64,000 nucleotides of DNA from an uncultured Catenibacillus sp. (GTDB lineage: Bacteria; Bacillota; Clostridia; Lachnospirales; Lachnospiraceae): contig CAKRHR010000009.1 in the NCBI GenBank assembly GCA_934339005.1, positions 1-64,000 of the forward strand, read 5' to 3'. The position numbers and the translations under genes were made by a program. Within the stretch, counting starts at the first letter, position 1. Each line of letters opens with the position of its first letter. The notes beneath the pieces were generated by a model that saw only the letters and a list, made by a program, of their open reading frames with translations, was not told the DNA's origin and did not search any database. Below, piece by piece: positions 27,375 to 36,193 of the stretch.

Positions 27375-28645
27375 TAGATTTCACCTGCCTTAACTATACA
27401 ATGTCCGCTTTCAAGTAATCCATCCGGATAATCCTCTGCTGTTGTTTCGCCTACGATAGCTGTATTCTTACCTACAGATACGTTTGCAGGGATCACAGAA
27501 CCTTCTGCGATTGTTACAAGATCAAATGCATAAACCTTTGGATTGAGAACGTTTGGTGCAAATTCGCCAACGCCAAGTTTGACATTATCGCCAATGACAA
27601 CTTTCTCTGCAACAATAGCCTTGTCCACCTGACAGTTCTGTCCAATCTGAGCGCCTGACATAATAATGGAATCTCTGACAACTGTACCTTCACCAATCGT
27701 TACACCGCTGCCGATAACACTGTTGACAACTTCACCGTAAACTTCTGTACCTTCACCGACAATACACCGTTCAACCTTGGAGTTTGCTCCAAAATACTGA
27801 GGTGTAACAACATCAGTGTTCGTATAAATCTTCCAGAATTCTTCGTAAAGGTTAAATTCAGGAATGATATCAATCAATTCCATATTAGATTCCCAATAAG
27901 AACCGAGTGTACCTACATCTTTCCAGTAACCGTTAAATTCATAAACATAACAATTATGGTTCTTCTCATGTACATAAGGAATAACGTGCATACCAAAGTC
28001 GCATCCCGGCTGGTCTTTTAATTTAATTAAGGCTTCTTTTAAGACTGGCCAGTTGAAAATGTAGATACCCATTGATGCAAGGTTAGAACTAGGTTTTTCC
28101 GGTTTTTCTTCAAATTCTTTGATATTGCTGTTGTCATCTGCAACAACAACACCAAAACGGCTTGCTTCTTCCCATGGTACAGGCATACATGCAATCGTTA
28201 CATCTGCACCTTTGGCTTTATGGAAATCAAGCATCACTTCATAATCCATCTTATAAATATGGTCTCCACCAAGAATCAATACATAATCTGGATTATATGC
28301 TTCTATGTACTCAATATTCTGAAAAATTGCATTGGCTGTACCTGTGTACCAATCCGTATTTTCCTTTTTCTCATATGGTGGAAGCAACGTCACTCCACCA
28401 ACATTTCTATCCAAATCCCATGGAATACCAATACCAATATGTGTATTCAATCTGAGATGACGGTATTGTGTCAGAACACCAACCGTATCAATACCCGAGT
28501 TAATACAATTACTCAAAGGGAAATCTATGATACGGTATTTACCGCCAAATGAAACTGCCGGCTTTGCTACATTTGCTGTTAATACACCAAGTCTGCTACC
28601 CTGGCCGCCTGCTAAAAGCATGGCTATCATTTCTTTTTTAATCAC
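27374..28645 (-). CDS. glgC: Glucose-1-phosphate adenylyltransferase, catalytic subunit
   Basis: 423 residues; makes ADP-glucose from ATP and glucose-1-phosphate. Marks: AMLLAGGQGSRLGVLTANVAKPAVSFGGKYRIIDFPLSN (pyrophosphorylase loop GGQGSRL, Lys in AKPAV), GGDHIYKMDYEVML (metal-binding Asp), and EEKPEKP. The C-terminal beta-helix has repeated V/I-G-E-G-T/V turns. The start is a GTG, decided by AGAGGTGG five to ten bases upstream; the first in-frame ATG at 28630 is too far from it. First gene of glgCD. Confidence 0.94.
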   Translation of the reverse strand: MIKKEMIAMLLAGGQGSRLGVLTANVAKPAVSFGGKYRIIDFPLSNCINSGIDTVGVLTQYRHLRLNTHIGIGIPWDLDRNVGGVTLLPPYEKKENTDWYTGTANAIFQNIEYIEAYNPDYVLILGGDHIYKMDYEVMLDFHKAKGADVTIACMPVPWEEASRFGVVVADDNSNIKEFEEKPEKPSSNLASMGIYIFNWPVLKEALIKLKDQPGCDFGMHVIPYVHEKNHNCYVYEFNGYWKDVGTLGSYWESNMELIDIIPEFNLYEEFWKIYTNTDVVTPQYFGANSKVERCIVGEGTEVYGEVVNSVIGSGVTIGEGTVVRDSIIMSGAQIGQNCQVDKAIVAEKVVIGDNVKLGVGEFAPNVLNPKVYAFDLVTIAEGSVIPANVSVGKNTAIVGETTAEDYPDGLLESGHCIVKAGEI

Positions 28646-28686
28646 GTTACCACCTCTTGTTGTTAGTCAAAATATTTTGCTTTTTA

Positions 28687-28715
28687 ATTATAGCACCTTT
28701 CAGAGCAAATGTGAA
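28687..28715 (-). promoter_or_regulatory. Promoter of glgCD
   Basis: Minus strand TTCACA (28710-28715), 17-base spacer, TATAAT (28687-28692) with TG one base upstream of the -10 (extended -10). The glgC GTG follows 42 bases later. Confidence 0.7.
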
Positions 28716-28776
28716 CACTTATTACTAATTTATTTTATTTTTTCCAATGTTTTTTATGCATTGCTCATAAATTTAT

Positions 28777-28796
28777 ATATATCGTGCACGATATAT
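28777..28796. promoter_or_regulatory. Perfect 20-bp palindrome (candidate operator)
   Basis: ATATATCGTGCACGATATAT reads identically on both strands and lies about 60 bases upstream of the glgC -35. It is typical of a dimeric regulator site; I do not recognise the regulator. A half-site ATATCGTGCA also occurs just upstream of prs (~33240-33249). Confidence 0.5.
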
Positions 28797-29020
28797 TTTC
28801 ACAGTATTTTACTATTTTTCGATATTTTTACACATATTTTTGAGCATTTTGACATTTATCATCTTTTATCGTCTTTCAATTCGACGATATATTTACATAT
28901 CTGCCCATGACTGTCATGTCAAAACGACATTTATAGTCACCGGACAGTTGAGTTATCATTTGCAGAATATAAAAGCAATAATAAAATTTATGCCAAAACA
29001 TGAAAAAACTGTGATATTAT

Positions 29021-29049
29021 TTGATTTTTTTATCAACTATGTTTATAAT
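29021..29049 (+). promoter_or_regulatory. Promoter of murC
   Basis: TTGATT (29021-29026), a 17-base spacer and TATAAT (29044-29049), about 85 bases before the murC start. Confidence 0.65.
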
Positions 29050-29133
29050 ATTTCTGTAAATAAAAATGGTATTGGATATCAAAAGTATTTTGTTTCTGAT
29101 ACCACAAAAATAAAAAGATTAGGATGTGTAATT

Positions 29134-30513
29134 ATGTACCATATTAATTTTGATAAACCTGTGCATATACATTTTATAGGTATTGGCGGTATCAGCATGA
29201 GTGGACTTGCTGAAGTCCTTTTAAATCGTGGCTTTACTGTCACCGGCTCTGACATGCGTCCTTCCGCGATCACAAAGCATCTTGAGAATCAGAATGTTCG
29301 TATTTTCTATCCTCAGAGTGCTGCAAACATCCAGGACGGTATCGACGTTGTCGTTTACACTGCAGCAATTCACCCGGACAATCCTGAATTTGCAGAATGT
29401 GTCCGCAGACAGCTTCCGATGATGGATCGTGCTGAACTGCTTGGACAGATTATGAAAAATTATAAAAATTCTATTGCCATTTCCGGTACACATGGAAAAA
29501 CGACAACTACGTCCATGCTTTCACATGTTTTTCTGGCAGCCGAGGAAGACCCTACGATTTCTGTCGGTGGTATTTTAAAAGCGATTCATGGCAATATCCG
29601 TATCGGTCATTCCCAGAATTTTATTACAGAAGCCTGTGAATATACAAACAGCTTTCTGAAGTTTCATCCTCGCATTGAACTGATTTTGAATATCGAAGAA
29701 GACCATATGGATTTCTTTAAAGATATCGATGATATCCGTCATTCCTTCAAAAAATTTGCAAATCTTCTGCCGGATGACGGTCTGCTTGTCATCAATGGAG
29801 AGATTCCAAATCTTCATTATATTATTAGCGACCTGTCTTGTCAGGTGATTACTTACAGTTTGAAGGGCGATGCAGATTATACAGCCACAAATATTGTAAT
29901 GTCTGATAAAGCCACACCGTCCTTTGACTTGGTTTACCATGGCGAAGTCATCGACCATATCCAGTTGAGCGTTCCGGGCATGCACAATGTGTCCAACGCC
30001 CTCGCAACAATTGCCACATGCCGTGCACTTCATATTCCTATGGAAGCCATCAAAGAGGGGCTTCAGGCATTTGAAGGTACAGACCGCCGTTTCGAATACA
30101 AAGGCGAGGTTGCAGGCATCACAGTCATTGATGACTATGCACATCATCCAACAGAGATTAAGGCTACACTGACTGCTGCCAAGAATTATCCACACAAAAC
30201 ATTATGGTGTGTTTTCCAGCCACATACATATTCCAGAACCAAAGCATTTTTAAATGATTTTGCTGATGCTTTATCCCTTGCCGACAAGGTTGTTCTGGCG
30301 GATATTTATGCTGCCCGTGAAAAAGACCCCGGTGATGTTCATGCAACAGATATTCAGAAATTAATCAATGAAAAGGGCGGCGAGGCTTACTACTTCCCTT
30401 CATTTGATGAGATTGAAAACTTTTTATTAGAAAAATGTATCCACGGTGACCTGGTGATAACTATGGGGGCCGGAGATATCGTATTAGTGGGCGAACACCT
30501 GCTTGGTAAATAA
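29134..30513 (+). CDS. murC: UDP-N-acetylmuramate-L-alanine ligase
   Basis: A 459-residue cytoplasmic Mur ligase that adds the first L-Ala to UDP-MurNAc in peptidoglycan precursor synthesis. Marks: HFIGIGGISMSGLAEVL (Rossmann UDP site), SGTHGKTTTTSML (P-loop, 117-129), ILNIEEDHMDFF, and DDYAHHPTEIKATL in the C-terminal domain. The start is ATG 29134 with AGGATG upstream; the long N-terminal extension of the open frame is non-coding. It stands alone, away from other mur genes. Confidence 0.95.
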   Translation: MYHINFDKPVHIHFIGIGGISMSGLAEVLLNRGFTVTGSDMRPSAITKHLENQNVRIFYPQSAANIQDGIDVVVYTAAIHPDNPEFAECVRRQLPMMDRAELLGQIMKNYKNSIAISGTHGKTTTTSMLSHVFLAAEEDPTISVGGILKAIHGNIRIGHSQNFITEACEYTNSFLKFHPRIELILNIEEDHMDFFKDIDDIRHSFKKFANLLPDDGLLVINGEIPNLHYIISDLSCQVITYSLKGDADYTATNIVMSDKATPSFDLVYHGEVIDHIQLSVPGMHNVSNALATIATCRALHIPMEAIKEGLQAFEGTDRRFEYKGEVAGITVIDDYAHHPTEIKATLTAAKNYPHKTLWCVFQPHTYSRTKAFLNDFADALSLADKVVLADIYAAREKDPGDVHATDIQKLINEKGGEAYYFPSFDEIENFLLEKCIHGDLVITMGAGDIVLVGEHLLGK

Positions 30514-30514
30514 G

Positions 30515-30532
30515 TTATCCACATTATCCACC
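30515..30532 (+). promoter_or_regulatory. DnaA-box pair (first cluster)
   Basis: TTATCCACA (30515-30523) is an exact DnaA box, and TTATCCACC (30524-30532), one mismatch, follows with no gap in the same orientation. They begin at the murC stop codon and the second overlaps the stem of the murC terminator. Confidence 0.7.
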
Positions 30533-30570
30533 ATGTTATACACATTTTAAATGTGTGTTTCATGGTGGAT
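30526..30570 (+). terminator. murC terminator
   Basis: ATCCACCATG (30526-30535) pairs with CATGGTGGAT (30561-30570); inside, ACACATTT pairs with AAATGTGT. ATTTTGTTT follows. This is a strong two-part hairpin 12 bases after the murC stop. Confidence 0.7.
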
Positions 30571-30671
30571 ATTTTGTTTACATAAACTATTCTTCCCTTT
30601 TCGACAATAATCCCCTTTTTCCCTGTAAATAAGGCATTTCTGCAAAATAATTATGGCAACCTGTCCACTAA

Positions 30672-30698
30672 TCATCCACATTATCCACATTATCCACA
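30672..30698 (+). promoter_or_regulatory. DnaA-box triplet (second cluster)
   Basis: Three 9-mers run head to tail without gaps: TCATCCACA (30672-30680, one mismatch), TTATCCACA (30681-30689) and TTATCCACA (30690-30698), both exact. They lie 36 bases upstream of the -35 of the dnaD-like gene. Position and target suggest control of replication-initiation genes by DnaA. Confidence 0.75.
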
Positions 30699-30734
30699 AA
30701 ACCGGTACATTTTTCATCCGGACAATGTCGGTGC

Positions 30735-30763
30735 TTGCCCTTGGGCACAAAAAAAGATATAAT
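30735..30763 (+). promoter_or_regulatory. Promoter of the dnaD-like gene
   Basis: TTGCCC (30735-30740), 17-base spacer, TATAAT (30758-30763). The ATG with its CAGGAG follows 55 bases after the -10. Confidence 0.7.
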
Positions 30764-30818
30764 ATCAGATATAAGAGTTCGTATATATAACTATACATTA
30801 TTATTTACAGGAGAAAAT

Positions 30819-32072
30819 ATGAAATCATTCAACATACATAGCCCGCATATTCAGTCTGTGACATCCATTCCCGATGTTTTTTTTGACACCTATATGCTTC
30901 GGGCCAACGGTGAATTTTTAAAAGTTTATCTCTATCTTTATCGCTGGTGCAAAGTGTCTGGCGCTGATTTTTCCCTGTCCTCGATTGCAGACAGACTTTC
31001 GATGACAGAAAGCGATGTCTGGCGCGCGCTGCGCTACTGGCAAAGTGAGGGTCTCATCAGAATCAGTACAGATGCCACAGGACAGCCAACTGAGTTGGAG
31101 ATTGTAGAAATACCCGCCAATTCTGTGCCGGATAATATGCGTGTTTCCGGCAATGCACGTTCTGACACAAATGTCAACACTGGAAATACCAATCTGAACA
31201 TAACAAAACCTATGAACTCAGCAAATTCAATGAGCAATATGAACACTATAAGTTCTACGCAGAACATAAATCCTACAGGCAGTATAAATCCATCCATCGG
31301 CATGCAAAACAGCATGGTTTCCTCAGTCAATGACTATGTCAAACCATCTTACACGATGCAGCAGATTCAGGAATTTAACGAGCAGACGAAGGATGAGCAG
31401 ATTTTTCTTGTTATTGAACAATATATTGGCAAGCCCCTCAGCCAGAACGATATGAATACGATTATCTTCTTTTACGAACGGCTTGGTTTCTCGCCTTCAT
31501 TAATTGAATATCTCGTTGAATATTGTGTTGGCAACGAACACCGCAGTCTTCGCTATATGGAAAAGGTTGCCATCAGCTGGGCGCAGGCAGGCATTGATAC
31601 TGTCGAGAAAGCCAAACGGCACACAGAGGGCTACAGCCGCATTTATTACGATGTATTAAAGGCTTTTGGCATTCACAACCGCGGTCCTGCGGCCGCAGAA
31701 GCTGATTATATTAAGAAATGGGCCGAAACTTATGGATTTTCCCAGAGTATTATTCTTGAGGCATGCAACCGCACGATGTCCAAGATTCATCAACCAAGTT
31801 TTAATTATGCTGATAAGATTTTAGGCGGTTGGCATGATGCCAAAGTCCATCATATCGAAGATATTCAGGCACTTGATACACAGTTTGAACAGAAACGTCA
31901 GGCCGCCGCGAAAAATACAGCACAGCGCAAGCCTGCCACACAGACTGTCGCAGGACAAACGCCCAAACCTTCAAGCTCAAATCGTTTCCATAACTTTAAT
32001 CAGAGGACGTATAACTACTCGGATCTTGAACAAAAGCTTGCAAAGAAACGCCAGACGATACCAAAACCTTGA
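30819..32072 (+). CDS. DnaD/DnaB-like replication initiation protein
   Basis: 417 residues. The N-terminal winged-helix domain (~1-100) contains MTESDVWRALRYWQSEGLI; a linker rich in Asn, Met, Ser and Thr (~107-170) joins it to two DnaD-type helical domains (~190-265, with FYERLGFSPSLIEYLVEYCVG, and ~275-345, ending FNYADKILGGWHD, the family's YxxxILxxW-like end). The tail is basic. Such proteins help DnaA load the helicase with DnaI. ATG 30819 has CAGGAG seven bases upstream. The next gene is its functional partner. Confidence 0.88.
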   Translation: MKSFNIHSPHIQSVTSIPDVFFDTYMLRANGEFLKVYLYLYRWCKVSGADFSLSSIADRLSMTESDVWRALRYWQSEGLIRISTDATGQPTELEIVEIPANSVPDNMRVSGNARSDTNVNTGNTNLNITKPMNSANSMSNMNTISSTQNINPTGSINPSIGMQNSMVSSVNDYVKPSYTMQQIQEFNEQTKDEQIFLVIEQYIGKPLSQNDMNTIIFFYERLGFSPSLIEYLVEYCVGNEHRSLRYMEKVAISWAQAGIDTVEKAKRHTEGYSRIYYDVLKAFGIHNRGPAAAEADYIKKWAETYGFSQSIILEACNRTMSKIHQPSFNYADKILGGWHDAKVHHIEDIQALDTQFEQKRQAAAKNTAQRKPATQTVAGQTPKPSSSNRFHNFNQRTYNYSDLEQKLAKKRQTIPKP

Positions 32073-32247
32073 ATATGCCTGTATTCGATATAGATATTTA
32101 GAAAATACTACTATTAATTAATGGAAATTTGAGGTGTTCAAAATTTTATATAAATAAACCATAATAAATGTTTACATATCAAATTATTGTTGGGGTTTAT
32201 TTATCTGATAAATCCTATTTAAATAAATACAAGGAGGACCTTTCAGG

Positions 32248-33240
32248 ATGATGTCATTAAAAAATGCACAATATAATGCTGTCATGCGGCAATATGATCT
32301 GCGGCAACAACAGGCGATTGCAGACCAGACTGAACGACGCAATGAAATCTATGCAAAACTTCCCGCCTTTGCCAAAATTGACAGTCAGATTGCTTCATTT
32401 GCCGCTGACAGAGCCAGAGCTGCCATTTCCGGTCATCCGATATCCAAAGAAGCTCTGCATGAACAGCTTGAACAGTTTAATCTTGAAAAAGCCAGACTGC
32501 TTCAATCCGCAGGTTATCCCGCAGATTATCTTGAACCGGTCTATCATTGTCCTGATTGCAAAGATACCGGTTTTATTGGCACGAAAAAGTGCCATTGCTT
32601 TAAACAGGCAGTTGTAGATTTAGTATATGCACAATCCAACATCAAAGAAAAACTGACCGAGGAAAACTTCGATGTCTTTGACCTCGCCTACTACTCTACT
32701 CAAAAAGACAGCCGCATGGATATCAGTCCGCGCGAAAATATGGAGCAGGTATTGAATCAGTGCATGCATTTTATCAAATATTTTGATACAGAGTTTTCCA
32801 ACCTGCTCTTTTATGGCAACACGGGTGTCGGCAAGACATTTTTATCAAACTGTATTGCAAAAGAGCTTTTGGACTCCGCACACACTGTTATTTATCAGTC
32901 TGCACTTCAGCTAGTACAACTGCTCGAGGATTTTGCTTTCCACAGAAGTGAGGATGACTATGCAGATTCCGAAGATATGTACAGCTATATCTTAGACTGT
33001 GATTTGCTGATTATCGATGACCTTGGCACAGAACTGACAAATTCGTTTACGACCTCCAGACTGTTTTCCTGTCTGAATGAGCGTCTGCTGCGCAAAAAAT
33101 CCACGATTATTTCCACGAATCTTTCACTGGATGAACTTCAGGATATTTACAGCGAGCGTATTTTTTCACGTTTAATCTCCAATTATCAGGTTACACTGAT
33201 ACTTGGGGACGATATTCGTGTGCAAAAGGCTATATCATAA
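32248..33240 (+). CDS. DnaI/DnaC-like helicase loader (AAA+ ATPase)
   Basis: 330 residues. An N-terminal coiled, helicase-binding part (~1-95) leads to a zinc-binding motif CPDC...CHC (C101, C104, C115, C117), as in Bacillus DnaI. The AAA+ domain has Walker A GNTGVGKT (190-197), Walker B LLIIDD (253-258) and sensor-1 IISTN. It should load the replicative helicase at origins. AAGGAGG lies upstream of two adjacent ATGs. The 175-base gap after the dnaD-like gene holds a 10-bp inverted repeat TAAATAAACC/GGTTTATTTA with a ~37-base loop. Confidence 0.9.
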   Translation: MMSLKNAQYNAVMRQYDLRQQQAIADQTERRNEIYAKLPAFAKIDSQIASFAADRARAAISGHPISKEALHEQLEQFNLEKARLLQSAGYPADYLEPVYHCPDCKDTGFIGTKKCHCFKQAVVDLVYAQSNIKEKLTEENFDVFDLAYYSTQKDSRMDISPRENMEQVLNQCMHFIKYFDTEFSNLLFYGNTGVGKTFLSNCIAKELLDSAHTVIYQSALQLVQLLEDFAFHRSEDDYADSEDMYSYILDCDLLIIDDLGTELTNSFTTSRLFSCLNERLLRKKSTIISTNLSLDELQDIYSERIFSRLISNYQVTLILGDDIRVQKAIS

Positions 33241-33285
33241 TATCGTGCAAAATATAAAATTTTTCGACAAAGTTTTACAAAGTAC

Positions 33286-33314
33286 TTGTTTTATTTTGTT
33301 TTTATGTTTACAAT
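33286..33314 (+). promoter_or_regulatory. Promoter of prs
   Basis: TTGTTT (33286-33291), 17-base spacer, TACAAT (33309-33314), about 50 bases before the prs ATG. Confidence 0.6.
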
Positions 33315-33364
33315 GTAACCTGAGAATAAACTAACTTTTTTACGTTATACTTCGGAGGTATATC

Positions 33365-34537
33365 ATGAATCAAGAAGACAAATTTAAGAATTCCATTCCT
33401 GTGGGCGAACTTGGTATTGTTGCCCTTGAAAGCTGCAAAGGTCTTGGCCAGAAGGTCAATGATTACATTGTGGAATGGCGTGAGAAACGTGAAGGAGAAC
33501 ATTTATCATCACTCCACTACAACGGCTATGTTAAAGGAAACTATCTGATCAAAACCAAATGTTCACGTTTCGGTTCAGGCGAAGCTAAAGGTACAATCAA
33601 TGAATCTGTTCGTGGTAAAGACCTGTATCTTTTAGTTGATGTGACTAACTATAATATTAAGTATTCCCTTTGCGGCCATGAAAACCGCATGTCACCAGAT
33701 GACCATTATAGCGATTTGAAACGTATCATTGCAGCAGCTGCAGGCAAAGCACGCCGTATCAATGTCATTATGCCATTCCTCTATGAGAGCCGTCAGCATA
33801 AGCGTTCTTCCCGTGAATCTCTTGACTGCGCTATGGCATTACAGGAACTTCATGCACTTGGTGTTGAAAACATCCTGACATTTGATGCACATGATCCACG
33901 TGTTCAGAATGCTATTCCACTCAGTGGTTTTGATAATATCATGCCATCTTATCAGTTCATCAAAGCATTATGCAAAAATGTACCTGATATCCAGCTTGAC
34001 AACGAACATCTGATGATCATCAGCCCTGATGAAGGTGCTATGGGTCGTGCCGTATACTTTGGCAACGTTCTCGGTGTTGATGTTGGTATGTTCTATAAAC
34101 GACGTGACTATACAAAGGTTGTCAATGGTCGTAATCCTATTATCGCACATGAATTTCTTGGTTCAAGTGTTGAAGGTAAAGATGTATTTATCATTGATGA
34201 TATGATCTCATCCGGTGAGAGTATGCTTGATGTTGCCAAAGCATTAAAAGCCCGCAAAGCACGTCGTGTTTTTGTTGCTGCAACATTTGGTCTTTTCACA
34301 AACGGTCTTGATTCTTTTGATAAATATTATGAAGAAGGCCTGATTTCAAAAGTTCTGACAACAAATGTCATTTACCAGACACCAGAATTGCTTGAAAAGC
34401 CTTACTATGTGAATGTTGATTTAAGCAAATATGTTGCACTTTTAATTGATACATTGAATCATGACGGTTCTATCAGCGATCTGCTTGATCCAATCGACAA
34501 GATTACAAAATTGATCAGCGCACACAAAGGCGAATAA
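33365..34537 (+). CDS. prs: Ribose-phosphate pyrophosphokinase (long Clostridial type)
   Basis: A 390-residue enzyme, longer than the usual ~315, that makes PRPP from ribose-5-phosphate and ATP for nucleotide, His, Trp and NAD synthesis. The PRPP-binding loop is VFIIDDMISSGESMLDVA (~278-295); LTFDAHDPRVQN and ISPDEGAMGRA are the other conserved elements. It differs strongly from class I enzymes, with extra N-terminal residues (~1-75). Codon use is biased to the favoured set, which suggests high expression. A good terminator follows. Confidence 0.88.
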   Translation: MNQEDKFKNSIPVGELGIVALESCKGLGQKVNDYIVEWREKREGEHLSSLHYNGYVKGNYLIKTKCSRFGSGEAKGTINESVRGKDLYLLVDVTNYNIKYSLCGHENRMSPDDHYSDLKRIIAAAAGKARRINVIMPFLYESRQHKRSSRESLDCAMALQELHALGVENILTFDAHDPRVQNAIPLSGFDNIMPSYQFIKALCKNVPDIQLDNEHLMIISPDEGAMGRAVYFGNVLGVDVGMFYKRRDYTKVVNGRNPIIAHEFLGSSVEGKDVFIIDDMISSGESMLDVAKALKARKARRVFVAATFGLFTNGLDSFDKYYEEGLISKVLTTNVIYQTPELLEKPYYVNVDLSKYVALLIDTLNHDGSISDLLDPIDKITKLISAHKGE

Positions 34538-34611
34538 TCAATAAATTAACAATCACAAGTTGAGAATTATGACATTTCTTTAACAATTTATTTTTTGAAT
34601 ATGTTATGATT

Positions 34612-34662
34612 AAAAACACCCGATAAGATTATATAATTAATATATATCTATCGGGTGTTTTT
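34612..34662 (+). terminator. prs terminator
   Basis: A perfect 14-bp stem AAAAACACCCGATA/TATCGGGTGTTTTT with an A+T-rich loop, and further T residues behind it. Confidence 0.85.
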
Positions 34663-34798
34663 TATAAGCATTTTTCACAGTTTTTGTTGCTAATTTTTGT
34701 TGTTTTTTAACAAGGTTTTAGTAATTACCTACTGGTAACTTCTGTAAAACTTTGTTATAATCATGTCAATGCTGTGTGGATTTGAAAGGAGAAAAGTT

Positions 34799-36181
34799 AT
34801 GTTTAAAAAATTCACAAACGGGTGTGTAAAGCTTGTACAGCGCTTCCTGCCTGACGCATTTGTCTTTTGTATTATTCTGACAATTGTCGTATTCATCGCA
34901 GCAATGCCTGTTGCAGGTATGAATCCTATCGAAGTGGCTAATGCCTGGGGTTCCGGTGTATGGGGTCTGTTAGCATTCTCTATGCAGATGGCTCTTGTAC
35001 TCGTCCTTGGTAGTGCCCTTGCCAATGCACCTGCCATCAAAAAACTGATTGTCAAACTTGCAGGTATTCCAAAGAAACCTGCCGCTGCTGTTGCCTTCGT
35101 TACAGTGATTTCAGCAATCTGCTGCTTCATCAACTGGGGCTTTGGCTTAATCATCGGCGCTTTACTTGCCAAAGAAGTTGCCAAGAAGATTAAAGGTCTT
35201 GATTATCGTCTGATCATCGCAGCTGCTTATTCAGGCTTTGTTATCTGGCATTCCGGTATTTCCGGTTCAATTCCTTTAAGTATGACAGCACTGAATGCTG
35301 ACGGTGTCGTTGAAAACACAGGCAGTGCCGTTACATCGATTGTTCCTACATCCCAGACAATTTTCTCTGCATGGAACCTGATCATGGTTGTTGCAGTTGT
35401 CGTTGTTGTTGCGTTCGTGAATGCTAAGATGCATCCACACGCAAAAGATGTTGTATCCATTGATCCTAAACTTTTAGAAGAAATTCCTGTTACACCTGAA
35501 AAGAAATCAAGGAAAGATATGACACCTGCAGAAAGACTTGAAAACAGCATGATTCTTTCTTACATCGTTGTTTTAGTAGGTGCAATTTACCTGGTTTATT
35601 ACTTTATCAATGCCGGTTCAATTTTGAACGCATTATCTTTAAATATTGTAAACCTTATTTTCTTAATTCTTGGTATTGCCTTCCACAAAACACCTATTGG
35701 TTACGTTAAGGCGATTATGGAATCTGCTGAAAGTGCAGGCGGTATTATTTTACAGTTCCCATTCTATGCTGGTATTCAGGGTATGATGGTTACTGTTGGT
35801 GCCAACGGCGTTTCCCTTGCATCCGCTATCAGTAACGCCTTCGTAAGCATCTCTACACCACGTACATTCCCTGTACTTTGCTACCTGGCAGCCGGTATCG
35901 TTAACTTCTTCGTACCATCCGGTGGCGGACAGTGGGCAGTTCAGGGTCCTATCATGATGCCTGCAGGCTTAGAGCTTGGTGTCACACCAGCCGTTACAGC
36001 TATGGGTATTGCATGGGGTGATGCATGGACAAATATGCTTCAGCCATTCTGGGCATTACCGGCACTTGGTATCGCAGGTCTTGGTGCAAGAGACATCATG
36101 GGTTACTGTGCAATCGTCCTGATTGTATCCGGTATCATTACTGCACTTGGTTTCCTTTTCTTAGTACCATTGTTGGCATAA
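34799..36181 (+). CDS. Short-chain fatty acid transporter, AtoE family
   Basis: A 460-residue membrane protein with about ten to twelve hydrophobic spans. FINWGFGLIIGALLAKEVAKK, GYVKAIMESAESAGGIILQFPFYAGIQGMM and FFVPSGGGQWAVQGPIM match AtoE-type proteins. It probably moves short-chain fatty acids such as butyrate, which fits a fermenting gut anaerobe; direction is unknown. ATG 34799 has AGGAG eight bases upstream. The promoter region has TATAAT (34755-34760) and, near the -35, an inverted repeat TTACC/GGTAA. Confidence 0.85.
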   Translation: MFKKFTNGCVKLVQRFLPDAFVFCIILTIVVFIAAMPVAGMNPIEVANAWGSGVWGLLAFSMQMALVLVLGSALANAPAIKKLIVKLAGIPKKPAAAVAFVTVISAICCFINWGFGLIIGALLAKEVAKKIKGLDYRLIIAAAYSGFVIWHSGISGSIPLSMTALNADGVVENTGSAVTSIVPTSQTIFSAWNLIMVVAVVVVVAFVNAKMHPHAKDVVSIDPKLLEEIPVTPEKKSRKDMTPAERLENSMILSYIVVLVGAIYLVYYFINAGSILNALSLNIVNLIFLILGIAFHKTPIGYVKAIMESAESAGGIILQFPFYAGIQGMMVTVGANGVSLASAISNAFVSISTPRTFPVLCYLAAGIVNFFVPSGGGQWAVQGPIMMPAGLELGVTPAVTAMGIAWGDAWTNMLQPFWALPALGIAGLGARDIMGYCAIVLIVSGIITALGFLFLVPLLA

Positions 36182-36193
36182 ACGAACGTGCCT

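Larger units (their letters stand above)
28646..29133. other. Divergent glgC/murC intergenic region, 488 bases
   Basis: A very A+T-rich stretch without a supportable gene. It holds a glgC promoter, a murC promoter and a 20-bp palindrome, each listed below, and a second inverted repeat ATCGTC/GACGAT around 28868-28888 that shares the CGAT core with the palindrome. Confidence 0.55.

Noticed and set aside
28840..29133. 98-residue N-terminal extension of MurC
   Set aside because: It covers the murC promoter and A+T-rich non-coding sequence; family proteins start at the IGIGG region, matching ATG 29134.
29575..30195. 206-residue frame on the minus strand inside murC
   Set aside because: Cys/Ile/His-rich antisense shadow of a well-conserved gene.
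30515..30763. Chromosomal replication origin (oriC)
   Set aside because: DnaA boxes are present, but there is no dnaA, dnaN, rpmH or recF nearby and no clear A+T-rich unwinding element with trios; a regulatory cluster fits better.
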